Shown: positions 24,549 through 32,728, counted from the stretch's first letter. The stretch is DNA of 64,000 nucleotides from an uncultured Campylobacter sp. (GCF_905373215.1 NZ_CAJPRT010000001.1:1-64000), one strand, 5' to 3'. The notes: generated by a model from the sequence alone, not told the origin. Translations and numbers: made by a program.

Positions 24549-25306
24549 AATTCTACAGGTCTATTAAATTTAAAGCCTTGGCGGGTACACTGCTTCTTAT
24601 AATAATACTCTGCGCCATATTTATCCGTATAATCCCCGATTATTCCACTTCACGAGGCTTCGCGATAGTTTCTACTTTCGACTACAACAAATACAATCAA
24701 GGATACTGCCTCAAAGAGGATAGAATTTTACCCAAAGAGGAGCTGTATAAAAGAGTAGCAGGGGCATATTTGGACTATGACGTAAAGTTATATTGGATGA
24801 TTGATGATTATAGGTTAAAAACCTTCGGTAGTCTTTGGTCCAGTAAATACGAGGTTGCATACTATGAACTAGAAAATATAAACTTATCAAATTGTTTTGA
24901 AGTATTAGAAAAATATTACGAAGAGGGAAAAACGACCGAGGAGATACTGATGAAAGAGTTAAAGGCTAAAAAAACAGATCCAAAGAAATATCTAAAAATA
25001 AATTTGAAAGATACGAGCGTTGGATTTGACAGACCGATAGTTAGGGTTGGCGGTGGCGAGAAAGAAGTCACAGGCACTTTGTTTCTTGATAAATTTGCTA
25101 TATTTAACGGTAATTATATGCAATTTAACCATTCGGAGTATATTTATGACTTGGTAACAAATTTTGACATTACTAGAGAGTATTATAAAAAGAGAAAAAA
25201 TGCCGTAGTCGGTATTGGAAAAGGTTTTAAATTTGATAACTGCGGCAATATAAACTATCCGCTGGAAGAATATTATTTGGGCGGTAGAGATATAGAGAGG
25301 CGCTAA
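24545..25306 (+). CDS. Membrane-anchored protein of unknown function, paralogue 2 of 3
   Basis: 253 residues: a single helix (about 10-27), then RIIPDYSTSRG, GYCLKEDRILPKEELYKR, a divergent middle and the terminal FKFDNCGNINY motif. The first 60 residues are nearly identical to paralogue 3, also at DNA level, while the middle is unrelated by eye. This mosaic pattern suggests duplication followed by exchange or rapid divergence of the middle domain. AT-rich composition. Function unknown. Confidence 0.65.
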   Translation: MKFYRSIKFKALAGTLLLIIILCAIFIRIIPDYSTSRGFAIVSTFDYNKYNQGYCLKEDRILPKEELYKRVAGAYLDYDVKLYWMIDDYRLKTFGSLWSSKYEVAYYELENINLSNCFEVLEKYYEEGKTTEEILMKELKAKKTDPKKYLKINLKDTSVGFDRPIVRVGGGEKEVTGTLFLDKFAIFNGNYMQFNHSEYIYDLVTNFDITREYYKKRKNAVVGIGKGFKFDNCGNINYPLEEYYLGGRDIERR

Positions 25307-25352
25307 ATTCTCTAATATGAATTTTATTAAAAATTTATGGGACTTAAGACCG

Positions 25353-25436
25353 ATGGATGCGAAGCAAAGGTATAAATTTCACAGGACGGCGAGGTATGCG
25401 TTTGCTTCGCTGGCGGCATTTAAAGGATCATTATGA
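25353..25436 (+). CDS. 27-residue mini-ORF, second truncated copy of the small membrane protein N-terminus
   Basis: Reads MDAKQRYKFHRTARYAFAS then LAAFKGSL, stopping at TGA that overlaps the ATG at 25433. About 39 of 40 bases of its first part match the intact gene at 26250 some 900 bp downstream, so this is a recent partial duplication. Confidence 0.45.
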   Translation: MDAKQRYKFHRTARYAFASLAAFKGSL

Positions 25437-25470
25437 AATTTCGCAAACTTAAATTTAAATCCTAGCCGCA

Positions 25471-26250
25471 GTGCTGTTTCTTATAATAATACTCTGCGCC
25501 GCATTTATCCGTATAATCCCCAATTATTCCACTTCACGAGGCTTTGTGATAGTTTCCCTTTCCGACTACGACAAATACAAGCAGGGATACTGCTTAAAAG
25601 AGGATAGAATTTTACCCAAAGAGGAGCTGTATAAAAGAGCGATTTTGGATTTTTTAGAAAAAGGCAAAATAATTCTTTATACGATGAGGAGTAACGATTG
25701 TAAAAAATTTAAGGGCATCAAAGAATGTAGAGATATCTATAATAAAATGCTGAATTATTACGCTGCTTATGGATATGGCAATAAAATAACGTATGATAAA
25801 GTATTGGAAATAAACCGAGATAGAAATATCTCTTATAACAAATCAAGATATATCTATTTTGAATTACTAAATTTAAAGCCTATTGTTTTGAAGCCAGAGT
25901 TTATAAGCGTAAATTTAGATAAAAATAGCGCGGGATTTACTACTCCGATAATTCAATTGGTAGGCGAGCATGAGTATTATCTATATAATGGAGATGGCAT
26001 AATTCTAGATAGAAATAAATTGGCTTTTACCTACATCTATCTTTTTGATAACGAAAAATTTATGGAGCAAATAAATAAAGAATTAAGTTGGTATGAGAAC
26101 CATAAATCAGATCTTAAACAAAATATTAGCTATTTAGAATTTGATAACTGCGGCACTACTAAAACCAATATAGACAAAAGTGTTGAGAGTATGATAAAAG
26201 AATTGGCAGATTATGCCATGATAAAATGTCAAGGAGTGCGCAATATATAG
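25471..26250 (+). CDS. Membrane-anchored protein, paralogue 3 of 3, with frameshifted N-terminus
   Basis: Homology to paralogue 1 begins at the ATG at 25433 (MKFRKLKFK), but one A is missing in the AAATTTAAAATCC tract (here AAATTTAAATCC), which brings an early TAG at about 25463. The remaining frame can restart only at the GTG at 25471, giving 259 residues beginning inside the membrane helix. After that the protein has RIIPNYSTSRG, GYCLKEDRILPKEEL and a terminal FDNCGT motif. It may be a decayed gene, a weakly expressed shortened protein or a slippage-controlled gene; a base-call error is also possible. Confidence 0.6.
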   Translation: MLFLIIILCAAFIRIIPNYSTSRGFVIVSLSDYDKYKQGYCLKEDRILPKEELYKRAILDFLEKGKIILYTMRSNDCKKFKGIKECRDIYNKMLNYYAAYGYGNKITYDKVLEINRDRNISYNKSRYIYFELLNLKPIVLKPEFISVNLDKNSAGFTTPIIQLVGEHEYYLYNGDGIILDRNKLAFTYIYLFDNEKFMEQINKELSWYENHKSDLKQNISYLEFDNCGTTKTNIDKSVESMIKELADYAMIKCQGVRNI

Positions 26251-26453
26251 TGAGTGCGGAGCAAAGGTATAAATTTCACAGGACGGCGAGGTATTTGCTG
26301 GCGGTGCCGATGGTTTTCTTGCTTGATTGGTGGGCAGCGTCTTTGATTTTGGCGGTTTTGCCTTTTGAGGGCGCGCTAAGGATTGCCGTTTTTGCGGCAA
26401 TATTTGCGATTTTGGCTTGCGTGCTGCTTTGGTATTTGTTTAAAAGGGTATAA
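26250..26453 (+). CDS. Small two-helix membrane protein
   Basis: GTG start at 26250, which overlaps the preceding TAG by one base and is aligned with the starts of the two mini-ORFs upstream. An ATG at 26226 in the same frame would add eight residues. The protein is 67 residues: SAEQRYKFHRTARY, then two hydrophobic segments (about 15-38 and 42-63) and an RV end. This is the only full-length copy of the element whose first 15-20 codons are repeated before paralogues 1 and 3. Function unknown. Confidence 0.5.
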   Translation: MSAEQRYKFHRTARYLLAVPMVFLLDWWAASLILAVLPFEGALRIAVFAAIFAILACVLLWYLFKRV

Positions 26454-26685
26454 AAACTTTAAGCCAAGTAAGCTATTTATAAAAAATCCAAATTTTAGTT
26501 TGTTGCTTTTTGCGGTAGAAAATTTATCGCTCGGCGCTTTTTACGGCGGGTTTTTGACGTGCCTCGCGGCGGGGTATTTTTGGGGCGAGCGTGCGGCAGT
26601 CTGGAGTATAGCGTTTGTTATCGTTGCGCCCGTTTGTTTGCTCGTTTTCGTGATCTCATACATGTTTAACGAAAAGGAAAGCTAG
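26383..26685 (+). CDS. Possible small membrane protein, start uncertain
   Basis: The open frame from the TTG at 26383 overlaps the previous gene by 71 bp; its first 30 residues are probably only the other frame of that gene. The convincing part starts near the TTG codons at 26500/26503 and has two hydrophobic helices (LSLGAFYGGFLTCLAAGYF and VWSIAFVIVAPVCLLVFVIS) and a charged end. It could be a separate small protein or the rest of a longer protein split by frameshift. Function unknown. Confidence 0.35.
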   Translation: MPFLRQYLRFWLACCFGICLKGYKNFKPSKLFIKNPNFSLLLFAVENLSLGAFYGGFLTCLAAGYFWGERAAVWSIAFVIVAPVCLLVFVISYMFNEKES

Positions 26686-27047
26686 ACCTATGCGCCTTTC
26701 GCGCCCACTAAATTTTATCTCTCGCGCAGCACGGGCTTAGGCACGGATTTAGCCCGCGCGAGCTGGGCGCGAAATTTCTCTGCGGGCAAAATTTTGCGAA
26801 CGGATAAAATTCTCACTAGCCGCTGCGTTCTGAAATTTATATAAAACGCGCTTATCGTCGCTGCGGCGCTTGAAAATTTTAAAACCGCGCGGAGCTCACC
26901 TCGCAAACGGCGATTGCGCCGCGGGCTTATCTGTGCGGGTAGCGAAGCCTTCGGCGGGCTAAAGACGAGACCCCTATCTTAGCCGCAAAGCAAATCCGAA
27001 CTTTGGCAGAGAAAAATGCGAGCGGCGAACTCAAATGCAAAAAAACC
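26686..27047. other. GC-rich spacer without recognisable gene
   Basis: Convergent gap between the plus-strand island and the minus-strand hydrolase gene. No coding frame has a ribosome site or a plausible protein. It marks the right border of the AT-rich island, as composition returns to that of the flanking chromosome here. Confidence 0.5.
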
Positions 27048-27099
27048 GGGCTAGCGGGCGCGGGCGCGGGCGCGGGCGCGTTTGCCCGAAGCCTAGCCC
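27048..27099 (-). terminator. Terminator with a GC hexamer repeat in its loop, overlapping the hydrolase stop codon
   Basis: On the minus strand GGGCTAG (containing the TAG stop) pairs with CTAGCCC, followed by GG and a run of seven T. The loop of about 38 nt consists largely of four to five tandem CGCGCC units (27055-27080). The layout fits a factor-independent terminator with an unusually large GC-rich loop. Confidence 0.55.
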
Positions 27100-27665
27100 T
27101 TTGGTTTCATCATTTTTTCTAAAATTTCATACACAAGATCAAACTTCGTAAAGCCGTCCCTGTCTAAAAAATGCCCGCCCTTCTCCACTTCGTAAAACTT
27201 AGCACCGATCTGCTCCGCTAGCTCGCGGCTGAAGCTAAACGGCACGATATAATCGTCCTTTGCAGCAATTACCGCGCGCTGTTTTGCGGCGGCTTTTATG
27301 CGCCCAAAATCAAAGTCCCTATCCATAAACTCGTCTAAAATTTTAAATTGCGGATCGCTAAGCGGCTTTGCAAGCCCCGAGACCAGCACGACGCCCTCTA
27401 CTGCGCCGCTTGCAGCGCTACTTTGCAAAAAATTTAAGATCGTAGGGCAACCGAGGCTGTGTCCGACCAAATAGACTTCGCCTTCAAATTTTACGCTTTC
27501 GCGTAGAGTTTTCAGCCACTCTTCAAGCCTCGGATTCGCAGGCGTAGGCATCGTTAAAATTTCCGCCCTCGCGCCCGATTTTTCGATCTCGCCTTTGAGC
27601 CAGGCAAACCAATGGCTTTTAGGCGAAGCATCGTAGCCGTGCACGATATAGACGCACTTTCGCAT
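27093..27665 (-). CDS. RBBP9/YdeN-type serine hydrolase
   Basis: Cytoplasmic alpha/beta-hydrolase of 190 residues. The N-terminal strand and oxyanion region read VYIVHGYDASPKSHWF; the nucleophile elbow is GHSLG (Ser at about residue 69); the acid lies in AKDDYIVPF and the catalytic His in GGHFLDRDG. RBBP9-family proteins are small serine hydrolases of mostly unknown natural substrate. AAGGAG precedes the ATG. It is followed by its own terminator and preceded by the DUF364 gene on the same strand, 60 bp away. Confidence 0.85.
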   Translation of the reverse strand: MRKCVYIVHGYDASPKSHWFAWLKGEIEKSGARAEILTMPTPANPRLEEWLKTLRESVKFEGEVYLVGHSLGCPTILNFLQSSAASGAVEGVVLVSGLAKPLSDPQFKILDEFMDRDFDFGRIKAAAKQRAVIAAKDDYIVPFSFSRELAEQIGAKFYEVEKGGHFLDRDGFTKFDLVYEILEKMMKPKG

Positions 27666-27725
27666 ATTTTTCTCCTTTAAATTTAAGCCCTTTGCGCGCT
27701 AAATTTTAAAATTTCAATCCGCGCC

Positions 27726-28547
27726 CTAGCCCTTGCAAATCGTGATTTTATCGGCAAATTTACCCAAAAAGTGATATCCCGAGCCTGCCTGCGCGATGAT
27801 GTCGAGCACCGCGTCCGCATCCCGCACGAGCGTGCCGCCCGCAAAGTCCACGCCGCACTCAAACAGCGCCTGCGGCAGTAGCGGCGTGGTAGGCCCCACG
27901 AGCACGAGCTTGGCGCCGCTTTTTTTCAGACGCAAAAGCCCATCCAGCGTGTCGTTGATGAGCGTAGTAGCCGTAATTATCACGTTATCTGCGCGCGGCA
28001 CGACGCTTGCAGCCTCGCTTGCAGGTAGGTAAAACGGCAGCTCGGCCTGCTTGAGCGTGCTTTTATCAAGCTCTAAAATTTTAAAATCCGCGCCCTTTTT
28101 CATCAGCGTCTTGATGTAGGGCACCAGCGCGCCCACGACGACGCTAAAGCTGCCGCGCTCGATCCGCAGCTGCTCAAAGGGATCGGCGCCGAATTTCACG
28201 TCGTAATCCGCGCGGATTTTATCGAAACACGCCCTTCCAAGCGCATTTAGCGCGGCGAGCGCGAGCGTCTTTTTAAGCGGCGCGGCGGAGCCCAGATCGC
28301 GCAGCAGATATCGCACGCTTTTGCCCGCGATATTGCCTGAATCGGGCATCGCGCTTGCTTGCGAGGGGCAGCAAACGGCGCCTGATAGGGACTTTAGCGG
28401 CGTATAGCTAAGCCCGCACGCGCCTCCTTGCAGCTTCACGCCGCTAAAGAACAGCCCCACGACCGCGCGCTCGATCTTAAAATCCAGTGCCTCCGCTCCT
28501 AAAATTTCTTTCGCGCACTCCAGCGTCTGATCTAAAATTTCGCTCAT
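27726..28547 (-). CDS. DUF4213/DUF364 protein (putative metal-chelation Rossmann-like domain)
   Basis: 273 residues. The N-terminal DUF4213-like part (GLFFSGVKLQGGACGLSYTP) is followed by the DUF364 core (VVGALVPYIKTLM, then ADNVIITATTLINDTLDGLL and KLVLVGPTTPLLPQALF). The family is soluble and described as putative heavy-metal chelation; no reaction is firmly known. There are Cys residues at CCPSQ and near the end (CKG). AAGGAG supports the start. It probably shares a transcript with the hydrolase gene downstream. Confidence 0.8.
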   Translation of the reverse strand: MSEILDQTLECAKEILGAEALDFKIERAVVGLFFSGVKLQGGACGLSYTPLKSLSGAVCCPSQASAMPDSGNIAGKSVRYLLRDLGSAAPLKKTLALAALNALGRACFDKIRADYDVKFGADPFEQLRIERGSFSVVVGALVPYIKTLMKKGADFKILELDKSTLKQAELPFYLPASEAASVVPRADNVIITATTLINDTLDGLLRLKKSGAKLVLVGPTTPLLPQALFECGVDFAGGTLVRDADAVLDIIAQAGSGYHFLGKFADKITICKG

Positions 28548-29190
28548 TTTCGCTCCTTTAATGTGGAATTTAGCACCATTATAGCTTAAAATTTCGGCGC
28601 CCGTATTGATATAAATTTATTGATCGCGCGAGCAGCGACGTCCAAAAAGACGCGAGCTAAATTTAACGCAAGCGGCAGGTGCGAGATAAAATTTATGTAG
28701 CGAGCGCGTATCGTTGCGGCTTGGAATTTTAAAAAGCGCGGCGCGGCTTTGAAATTTGAAGCATACGGACAAACATGAAATTTTAAGCGGGCGGGTAAAT
28801 TTAAAATTTTAACGAGCGAGTACGACTTAAAATTTTAAACTAATCGGCGGTGCAGACGAAGCGGCTGATACAAGCAAGCGGTGCGGGTGGGTCAAATTTA
28901 ACGAGCAAGCCGATGCGAGCAGGCAATGCGAGCTAAATTCCATAAGAGCGGACGAGTGAGAGTTTGGGTGCAAGCGGGATAAATTTTAATGAATACGAAT
29001 GGGCGCGAGCTCGGGCAAATACGAGCAAATTTAATAATTGCGAGCGAACGCAAACTCGGACGCGAGCTAAATTTAACGAAAACAGCAGCGGGTAAAATTT
29101 AATAAAAGGTGCGGGCGCGGGTAAAATTCAAGCCGCACGCGGATAAAATTTAAGCGGCAGGCCGTATCTGCGACAAGTCATGCCCGCTGA
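28548..29190. other. Degenerate repeat-rich spacer
   Basis: About 640 bp in which TAAATTTAACG and AAATTTTAA words alternate irregularly with GCGAGC/GAGCAAGCG blocks (for example GACGCGAGCTAAATTTAACG near 28650 and again near 29070). No open frame is credible. The pattern looks like a decayed tandem array that merges into the clearer array at 29191. Confidence 0.5.
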
Positions 29191-29330
29191 GGAGTTAAAT
29201 TTTATTTCTACCCGCCGCACGGCTAAATTTTATTTCATATCCGCCGTAGGGTTAAATTTTATTTCCCATCCATAGCGGGGCTAAATTTCATTTTCCGATA
29301 TGGCGCGAGGCTAAATTTTATTTTCAGATA
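29191..29330 (+). repeat. Five-copy imperfect tandem repeat, about 29-bp period
   Basis: The core GGCTAAATTTTATTTC, with small changes, recurs with TAAAT at 29196, 29224, 29253, 29282 and 29312, i.e. steps of 28, 29, 29 and 30 bp. Between cores are short CC-GC rich pieces. The fifth copy runs into the stop codon (TAG at 29311-29313 on the minus strand) of the last mcc-cluster gene. Confidence 0.8.
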
Positions 29331-29820
29331 GCAGGATATTGATGAGCGGATTTAGCAGCGTCTCGCCGCGAGCGGCACACAGCACGATCTCGTCGTAGTA
29401 GTAGTCGCTCCTGCCGTAGTTGTGAAACTCATACGCGCCAAAGCCGTAGCCCATCGGCGTGATCTCGACGCGCGAGTACCAGGCGTCCTTGGCGATGATG
29501 TATTTTTCGGTGTCTTGCGAATAAACCCACACCACAATCTCATCTTTGTTTTTTTGCCGCATCAGCCACATGAAGACGTTTGCGATGTCGTTGAAAAAAT
29601 ATGTATCGCCGTTTGGCATAACGGCCTGAGCGGTGTTGTACAGATCGTTTATCACCGTGCCGCTCTCGTGGCATAGATATTTGCCGAATTCTATCTGCAG
29701 CGGCTGCTTATCCTTATTGCCGTGGCGCACGGAAATTTTGGATTCGGCTATATCCATGGACGATATGAGCAGCCCCATCACGCAAGCGAGCAAAACCGCG
29801 GCAAAAATTTTCTTAATCAT
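29311..29820 (-). CDS. NosL-like membrane-anchored periplasmic protein, last gene of the mcc cluster
   Basis: 169 residues: an N-terminal anchor (about 4-22), then a NosL-like domain with KYLCHESGTVI where the metal motif would be, GDTYFFNDIANVFMWLM, VVWVYSQDTEKYIIAKDAWY and ITPMGYGFGAYEF. These blocks match the NosL fold, but the CxxCxM motif is reduced to C-H-E-S, so a Cys/His site is more likely if a metal is bound at all. It overlaps the upstream membrane-protein gene by 4 bp. A role in copper delivery to MccA is inferred from the cluster. The tandem repeat at 29191 begins at its stop codon. Confidence 0.7.
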   Translation of the reverse strand: MIKKIFAAVLLACVMGLLISSMDIAESKISVRHGNKDKQPLQIEFGKYLCHESGTVINDLYNTAQAVMPNGDTYFFNDIANVFMWLMRQKNKDEIVVWVYSQDTEKYIIAKDAWYSRVEITPMGYGFGAYEFHNYGRSDYYYDEIVLCAARGETLLNPLINILLSENKI

Positions 29821-30770
29821 AGCAGCGCGCCCCGCACGAAGTAGTATTTGACGACATAGGCGCTGCAGATGAGCGCGTTTAGAATTAGCCAGAACGAGGA
29901 GTATTTAAGCAGGTGGGTGTAGGCGCGCTTGGTGATGAGCTCCGTTAAAAAGGGCACGATGCCGAAAAATATACCCAAAAACAGCGAGCCCCAGATTGCA
30001 TAGCCGACGAAGTAATAATCCTTCAAAAGCATACAATACGGGCATTTGTGATTGGGCTGCTCGTAAACGTAAAGCCCGAAAAAATAGGTGATCGCGTAGT
30101 ATGCGACGAACAAAAAGAGCAAATTCAGAGCAAAGCTCGCCATCGACTGCTTTAAGAAATTTAAGATCAAAATGGCGCCTAATATCGCGTAGAAAAAGGT
30201 TGCCAAAAGCGCCTGCGTGTAGCCGAACGGAAGCTTCGGCGCGCGAAATACGACCGAGCAGCAAAACACCGGCACGCGCAGCGGGATATTGGTAAAAAAT
30301 AGAATTTCTAAAATAAACTCCGCCAAAACGCCCGTAAAAAGGATGGTAAAGATCAGGTATTTGCGCCGCAGATAGGGAAATTTGCCCGCTTTAAGATCGA
30401 GGCTGTTTAAAATAAGCCAGAGTCCAAAGCCGAAGATCAGTAAAATTTTTAAAAGCAGCAGGATGTTGCCGTAGCGGTTCGAGCCCACGACGCCTGCGGA
30501 GCACATCGCGCCCGGCACGACCGAAGAGAGCTCATTTAGGCAGAGCGCGAAAAATATAAACAAAATGATCTTGCACGCTATCGTGAAGAACAAAATGGTG
30601 TTTATGAGATAGTTTCTTTTCTCCAGGGCGTATTGTAAATTTGAGGTGGCGTTAAAGTCCCAGTAACGCATGATCCGCACGATGTGAAACTGCGAGATCG
30701 CCATCAGCGCTATTACGATCAGCTCCACGGCCAAAAACGCGATCACACTGCCTGATAAAAATACGCTCAT
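29817..30770 (-). CDS. Eight-helix membrane protein with CPYCM motif, mcc cluster
   Basis: 317 residues, almost entirely hydrophobic, with about eight predicted helices. Notable are a Cys pair in a loop (NHKCPYCMLLKDYYF) and CC in PVFCCSV; CPYCM has the C-x2-C-M arrangement of Cu(I) or redox sites. It is encoded between an ABC ATPase gene and a NosL-like gene with 4-bp overlaps on both sides. No named family was recognised. The context suggests a metal- or thiol-handling membrane partner for sulfite-reductase maturation. Confidence 0.6.
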   Translation of the reverse strand: MSVFLSGSVIAFLAVELIVIALMAISQFHIVRIMRYWDFNATSNLQYALEKRNYLINTILFFTIACKIILFIFFALCLNELSSVVPGAMCSAGVVGSNRYGNILLLLKILLIFGFGLWLILNSLDLKAGKFPYLRRKYLIFTILFTGVLAEFILEILFFTNIPLRVPVFCCSVVFRAPKLPFGYTQALLATFFYAILGAILILNFLKQSMASFALNLLFLFVAYYAITYFFGLYVYEQPNHKCPYCMLLKDYYFVGYAIWGSLFLGIFFGIVPFLTELITKRAYTHLLKYSSFWLILNALICSAYVVKYYFVRGALL

Positions 30771-31444
30771 GCAGAAATTTCTCCATCTTTTAAAAACACA
30801 TATCGATCCACGAAGCTTAGCTCATCGAAGAGTATGTCGTGCGTCGCGATCAAAACGGTTTTTTTAAGCTCTTTGAGCTTTGAAAGCATTTCGATAAAGC
30901 CGAGCGAGTTTTGCTTGTCTAAATTTGCGGTCGGCTCGTCGGCTAAGATGATCTGCGGATTCATCACGAGCGCCCTTGCGATAGCGCAGCGCTGCTTCTC
31001 GCCGCCGCTAAGGCTAGAGACGATCTGATCTTTTTTATGCGCGATATTGGCGATCTGCATCGCTTCGTCTATGCGCGCACCAAGCTCATCTCCGCCCAGC
31101 CGCTCAAGACTAAGCGGCGCAAGGACATTTTTATAGACGCTAAGCGCCTCAAGCAGGTTGAAAGACTGAAAGATGAAGCCGATTTTTTTGTGGCGATACG
31201 CGGAGCTTTCGATATCAGCGAGCTTGGAGACGTTTGCGCCGTCCACCAAAACCTCGCCGCTGCTCGGCTTAGAAAGCGCGCCTATGATGGATAGAAGCGT
31301 GCTTTTGCCGCTGCCGCTAACGCCTTTTAAGATTACGATCTGCCCTTCCTCGATGCTTAAGCTTATATTTTTCAAAGCGCGAAATTCATTCGCCCTGCCC
31401 TCGTTGTAAATTTTAAAAAGCCGCTTGATCTCTATCTTGCTCAT
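30767..31444 (-). CDS. MacB/LolD-type ABC transporter ATPase, mcc cluster
   Basis: 225 residues with Walker A (GVSGSGKST), signature (LSGGEKQR), Walker B (IILADEP) and switch His (ATHD); the ALSVYKNVLAPLSL segment is typical of MacB/LolD ATPases. Its partner is the FtsX-type permease encoded just upstream (4-bp overlap). Such pairs often act as mechanotransmitters on periplasmic partners rather than as plain transporters; here the partners may be the NosL-like proteins. Confidence 0.88.
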   Translation of the reverse strand: MSKIEIKRLFKIYNEGRANEFRALKNISLSIEEGQIVILKGVSGSGKSTLLSIIGALSKPSSGEVLVDGANVSKLADIESSAYRHKKIGFIFQSFNLLEALSVYKNVLAPLSLERLGGDELGARIDEAMQIANIAHKKDQIVSSLSGGEKQRCAIARALVMNPQIILADEPTANLDKQNSLGFIEMLSKLKELKKTVLIATHDILFDELSFVDRYVFLKDGEISA

Positions 31445-32550
31445 TTGACCGCCTCGCTCATATCGCCTATAGCGATGCGCCAGGATGGGATGATGACGAA
31501 GGCTAAAAACGGGATCACGCTAAAGACGAAGATCAAAAAGAGCATATTGAAATTTATCGCGGGGGTAAAGGTGATGAAATTTCGCAGCTCGCCGCCTAAG
31601 AATATATCGCGCAGAAGCGGCGCGTCCAGGATAAAAACATAAGCATAAGCGCCCGCGACGCCGAGCAGATAGGCGCTTAGCGAGACGATGAAATTTTGAA
31701 TAAATTTCATCGCGATGATGTCCTTTATGCAAAAGCCGATGCTGCGCAAGATCGCGATCTCCTTTTTCTTCTCGCCGTATGCGAGCGAAATTTGATTTTT
31801 CAGCAAGATGAAAAACGAGATCATCGCCACGGCGTAAAGCACCATAAAGATCCCGCCCTTGTAATAATACAGATGCCTCACTTCGGCTACCGCGTCCTCC
31901 GCGCTAAGAGCCTCCGTGTTGGGGTATAAATTTACGATCTTAAGCGCCACTTCGCTTACTTCGTTGGGGTTGGGCACGCTTACGTAGAGCTTGGTGTATT
32001 CGCCCTCCTTCAAGCTTAGCACCTCGCGCGCGGTATCGGGGTTGAGATAGATCACGTCGTTTGAGACGATGCTGCTTTCGTGCGGCGAAATTTTATTGAT
32101 CTTAATCGCGATTAGGCGCTGTTCGGTTAAGAAGTGAAACTCATCCTCGTAGTACCACTCGCCCATCGCCGCTTTTACCCCCTCGCCTACGACCATTTCG
32201 TTTTCGCTCAGGCTTTCGTCGCCTACGATATGAAACCAAACGCGCTTTTGAGCGAAGTAATACATCCCGTCTACGGCGCCCTGCACTTCGCTGACGCCCG
32301 CGATTTTGGAGATGTCGTAGATATAGCCGTCGTGCATCAGATCGCGTTTGCCCGCGCGCAGAGCCTCTACTACGATGTCGGGTCTGAGCTTGATGACCTT
32401 TTCAAGATCGTTTTGAATGGAGCCCGAGGTAAAAAGCACCGAGCTTAAAATAAAAACGATAAATGCAAAGATCGCGAAGCTAAAAGCGTGATCGGCCCTG
32501 TCTTTTCGCAGCAGAGTTACGGAGTAGTCGATAAAATTTTTATTTATCAT
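31441..32550 (-). CDS. FtsX/MacB-type ABC permease, mcc cluster
   Basis: 369 residues: an N-terminal helix (about 22-45), a periplasmic domain of about 190 residues (SGSIQNDLEKVIKLRPDIVVEA through the NLYPNTEALSAEDAV region) and three C-terminal helices (about 235-255, 290-315 and 335-355) in the FtsX pattern. It pairs with the ATPase encoded downstream. The single polypeptide would have to homodimerise. The mcc clusters of Campylobacterota are known to carry extra genes after mccABCD; this module fits that layout. Confidence 0.82.
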   Translation of the reverse strand: MINKNFIDYSVTLLRKDRADHAFSFAIFAFIVFILSSVLFTSGSIQNDLEKVIKLRPDIVVEALRAGKRDLMHDGYIYDISKIAGVSEVQGAVDGMYYFAQKRVWFHIVGDESLSENEMVVGEGVKAAMGEWYYEDEFHFLTEQRLIAIKINKISPHESSIVSNDVIYLNPDTAREVLSLKEGEYTKLYVSVPNPNEVSEVALKIVNLYPNTEALSAEDAVAEVRHLYYYKGGIFMVLYAVAMISFFILLKNQISLAYGEKKKEIAILRSIGFCIKDIIAMKFIQNFIVSLSAYLLGVAGAYAYVFILDAPLLRDIFLGGELRNFITFTPAINFNMLFLIFVFSVIPFLAFVIIPSWRIAIGDMSEAVK

Positions 32551-32728
32551 AGACGAACTCCGCGTAGGCTTTGCTCTTAAAGCTGCTTGAGAGCCGCACG
32601 TCCTTTATCTCGCGCGCTAGCTTTTGCAGACACTGCTCGCCCTTTGCGCGATCAAAGCTTACATAATGCACCGCAATGAGCGCGTAAAGGGCGGCAAAAA
32701 AGATCATTAAAGCGCAAATGAGCCTCAT
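32540..32728 (-). CDS. Small membrane-anchored protein, mcc cluster
   Basis: 62 residues: a membrane helix at about 3-22, then a charged periplasmic segment (DRAKGEQCLQKLAREIKDV) with one Cys. It overlaps the permease gene by 11 bp and the double-NosL gene by 4 bp, which argues it is real and coupled. Function unknown; conservation between mcc clusters would be the test. Confidence 0.6.
   Translation of the reverse strand: MRLICALMIFFAALYALIAVHYVSFDRAKGEQCLQKLAREIKDVRLSSSFKSKAYAEFVYDK

Noticed and set aside
29191..29330. CRISPR array
   Set aside because: The units are contiguous imperfect repeats of 28-30 bp in total, leaving no unique spacers, and no cas genes are near.
29352..29543. 63-codon Arg/Thr-rich minus frame inside the NosL-like gene
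   Set aside because: Frame shadow of the real gene at 29311-29820, with a low-complexity translation.
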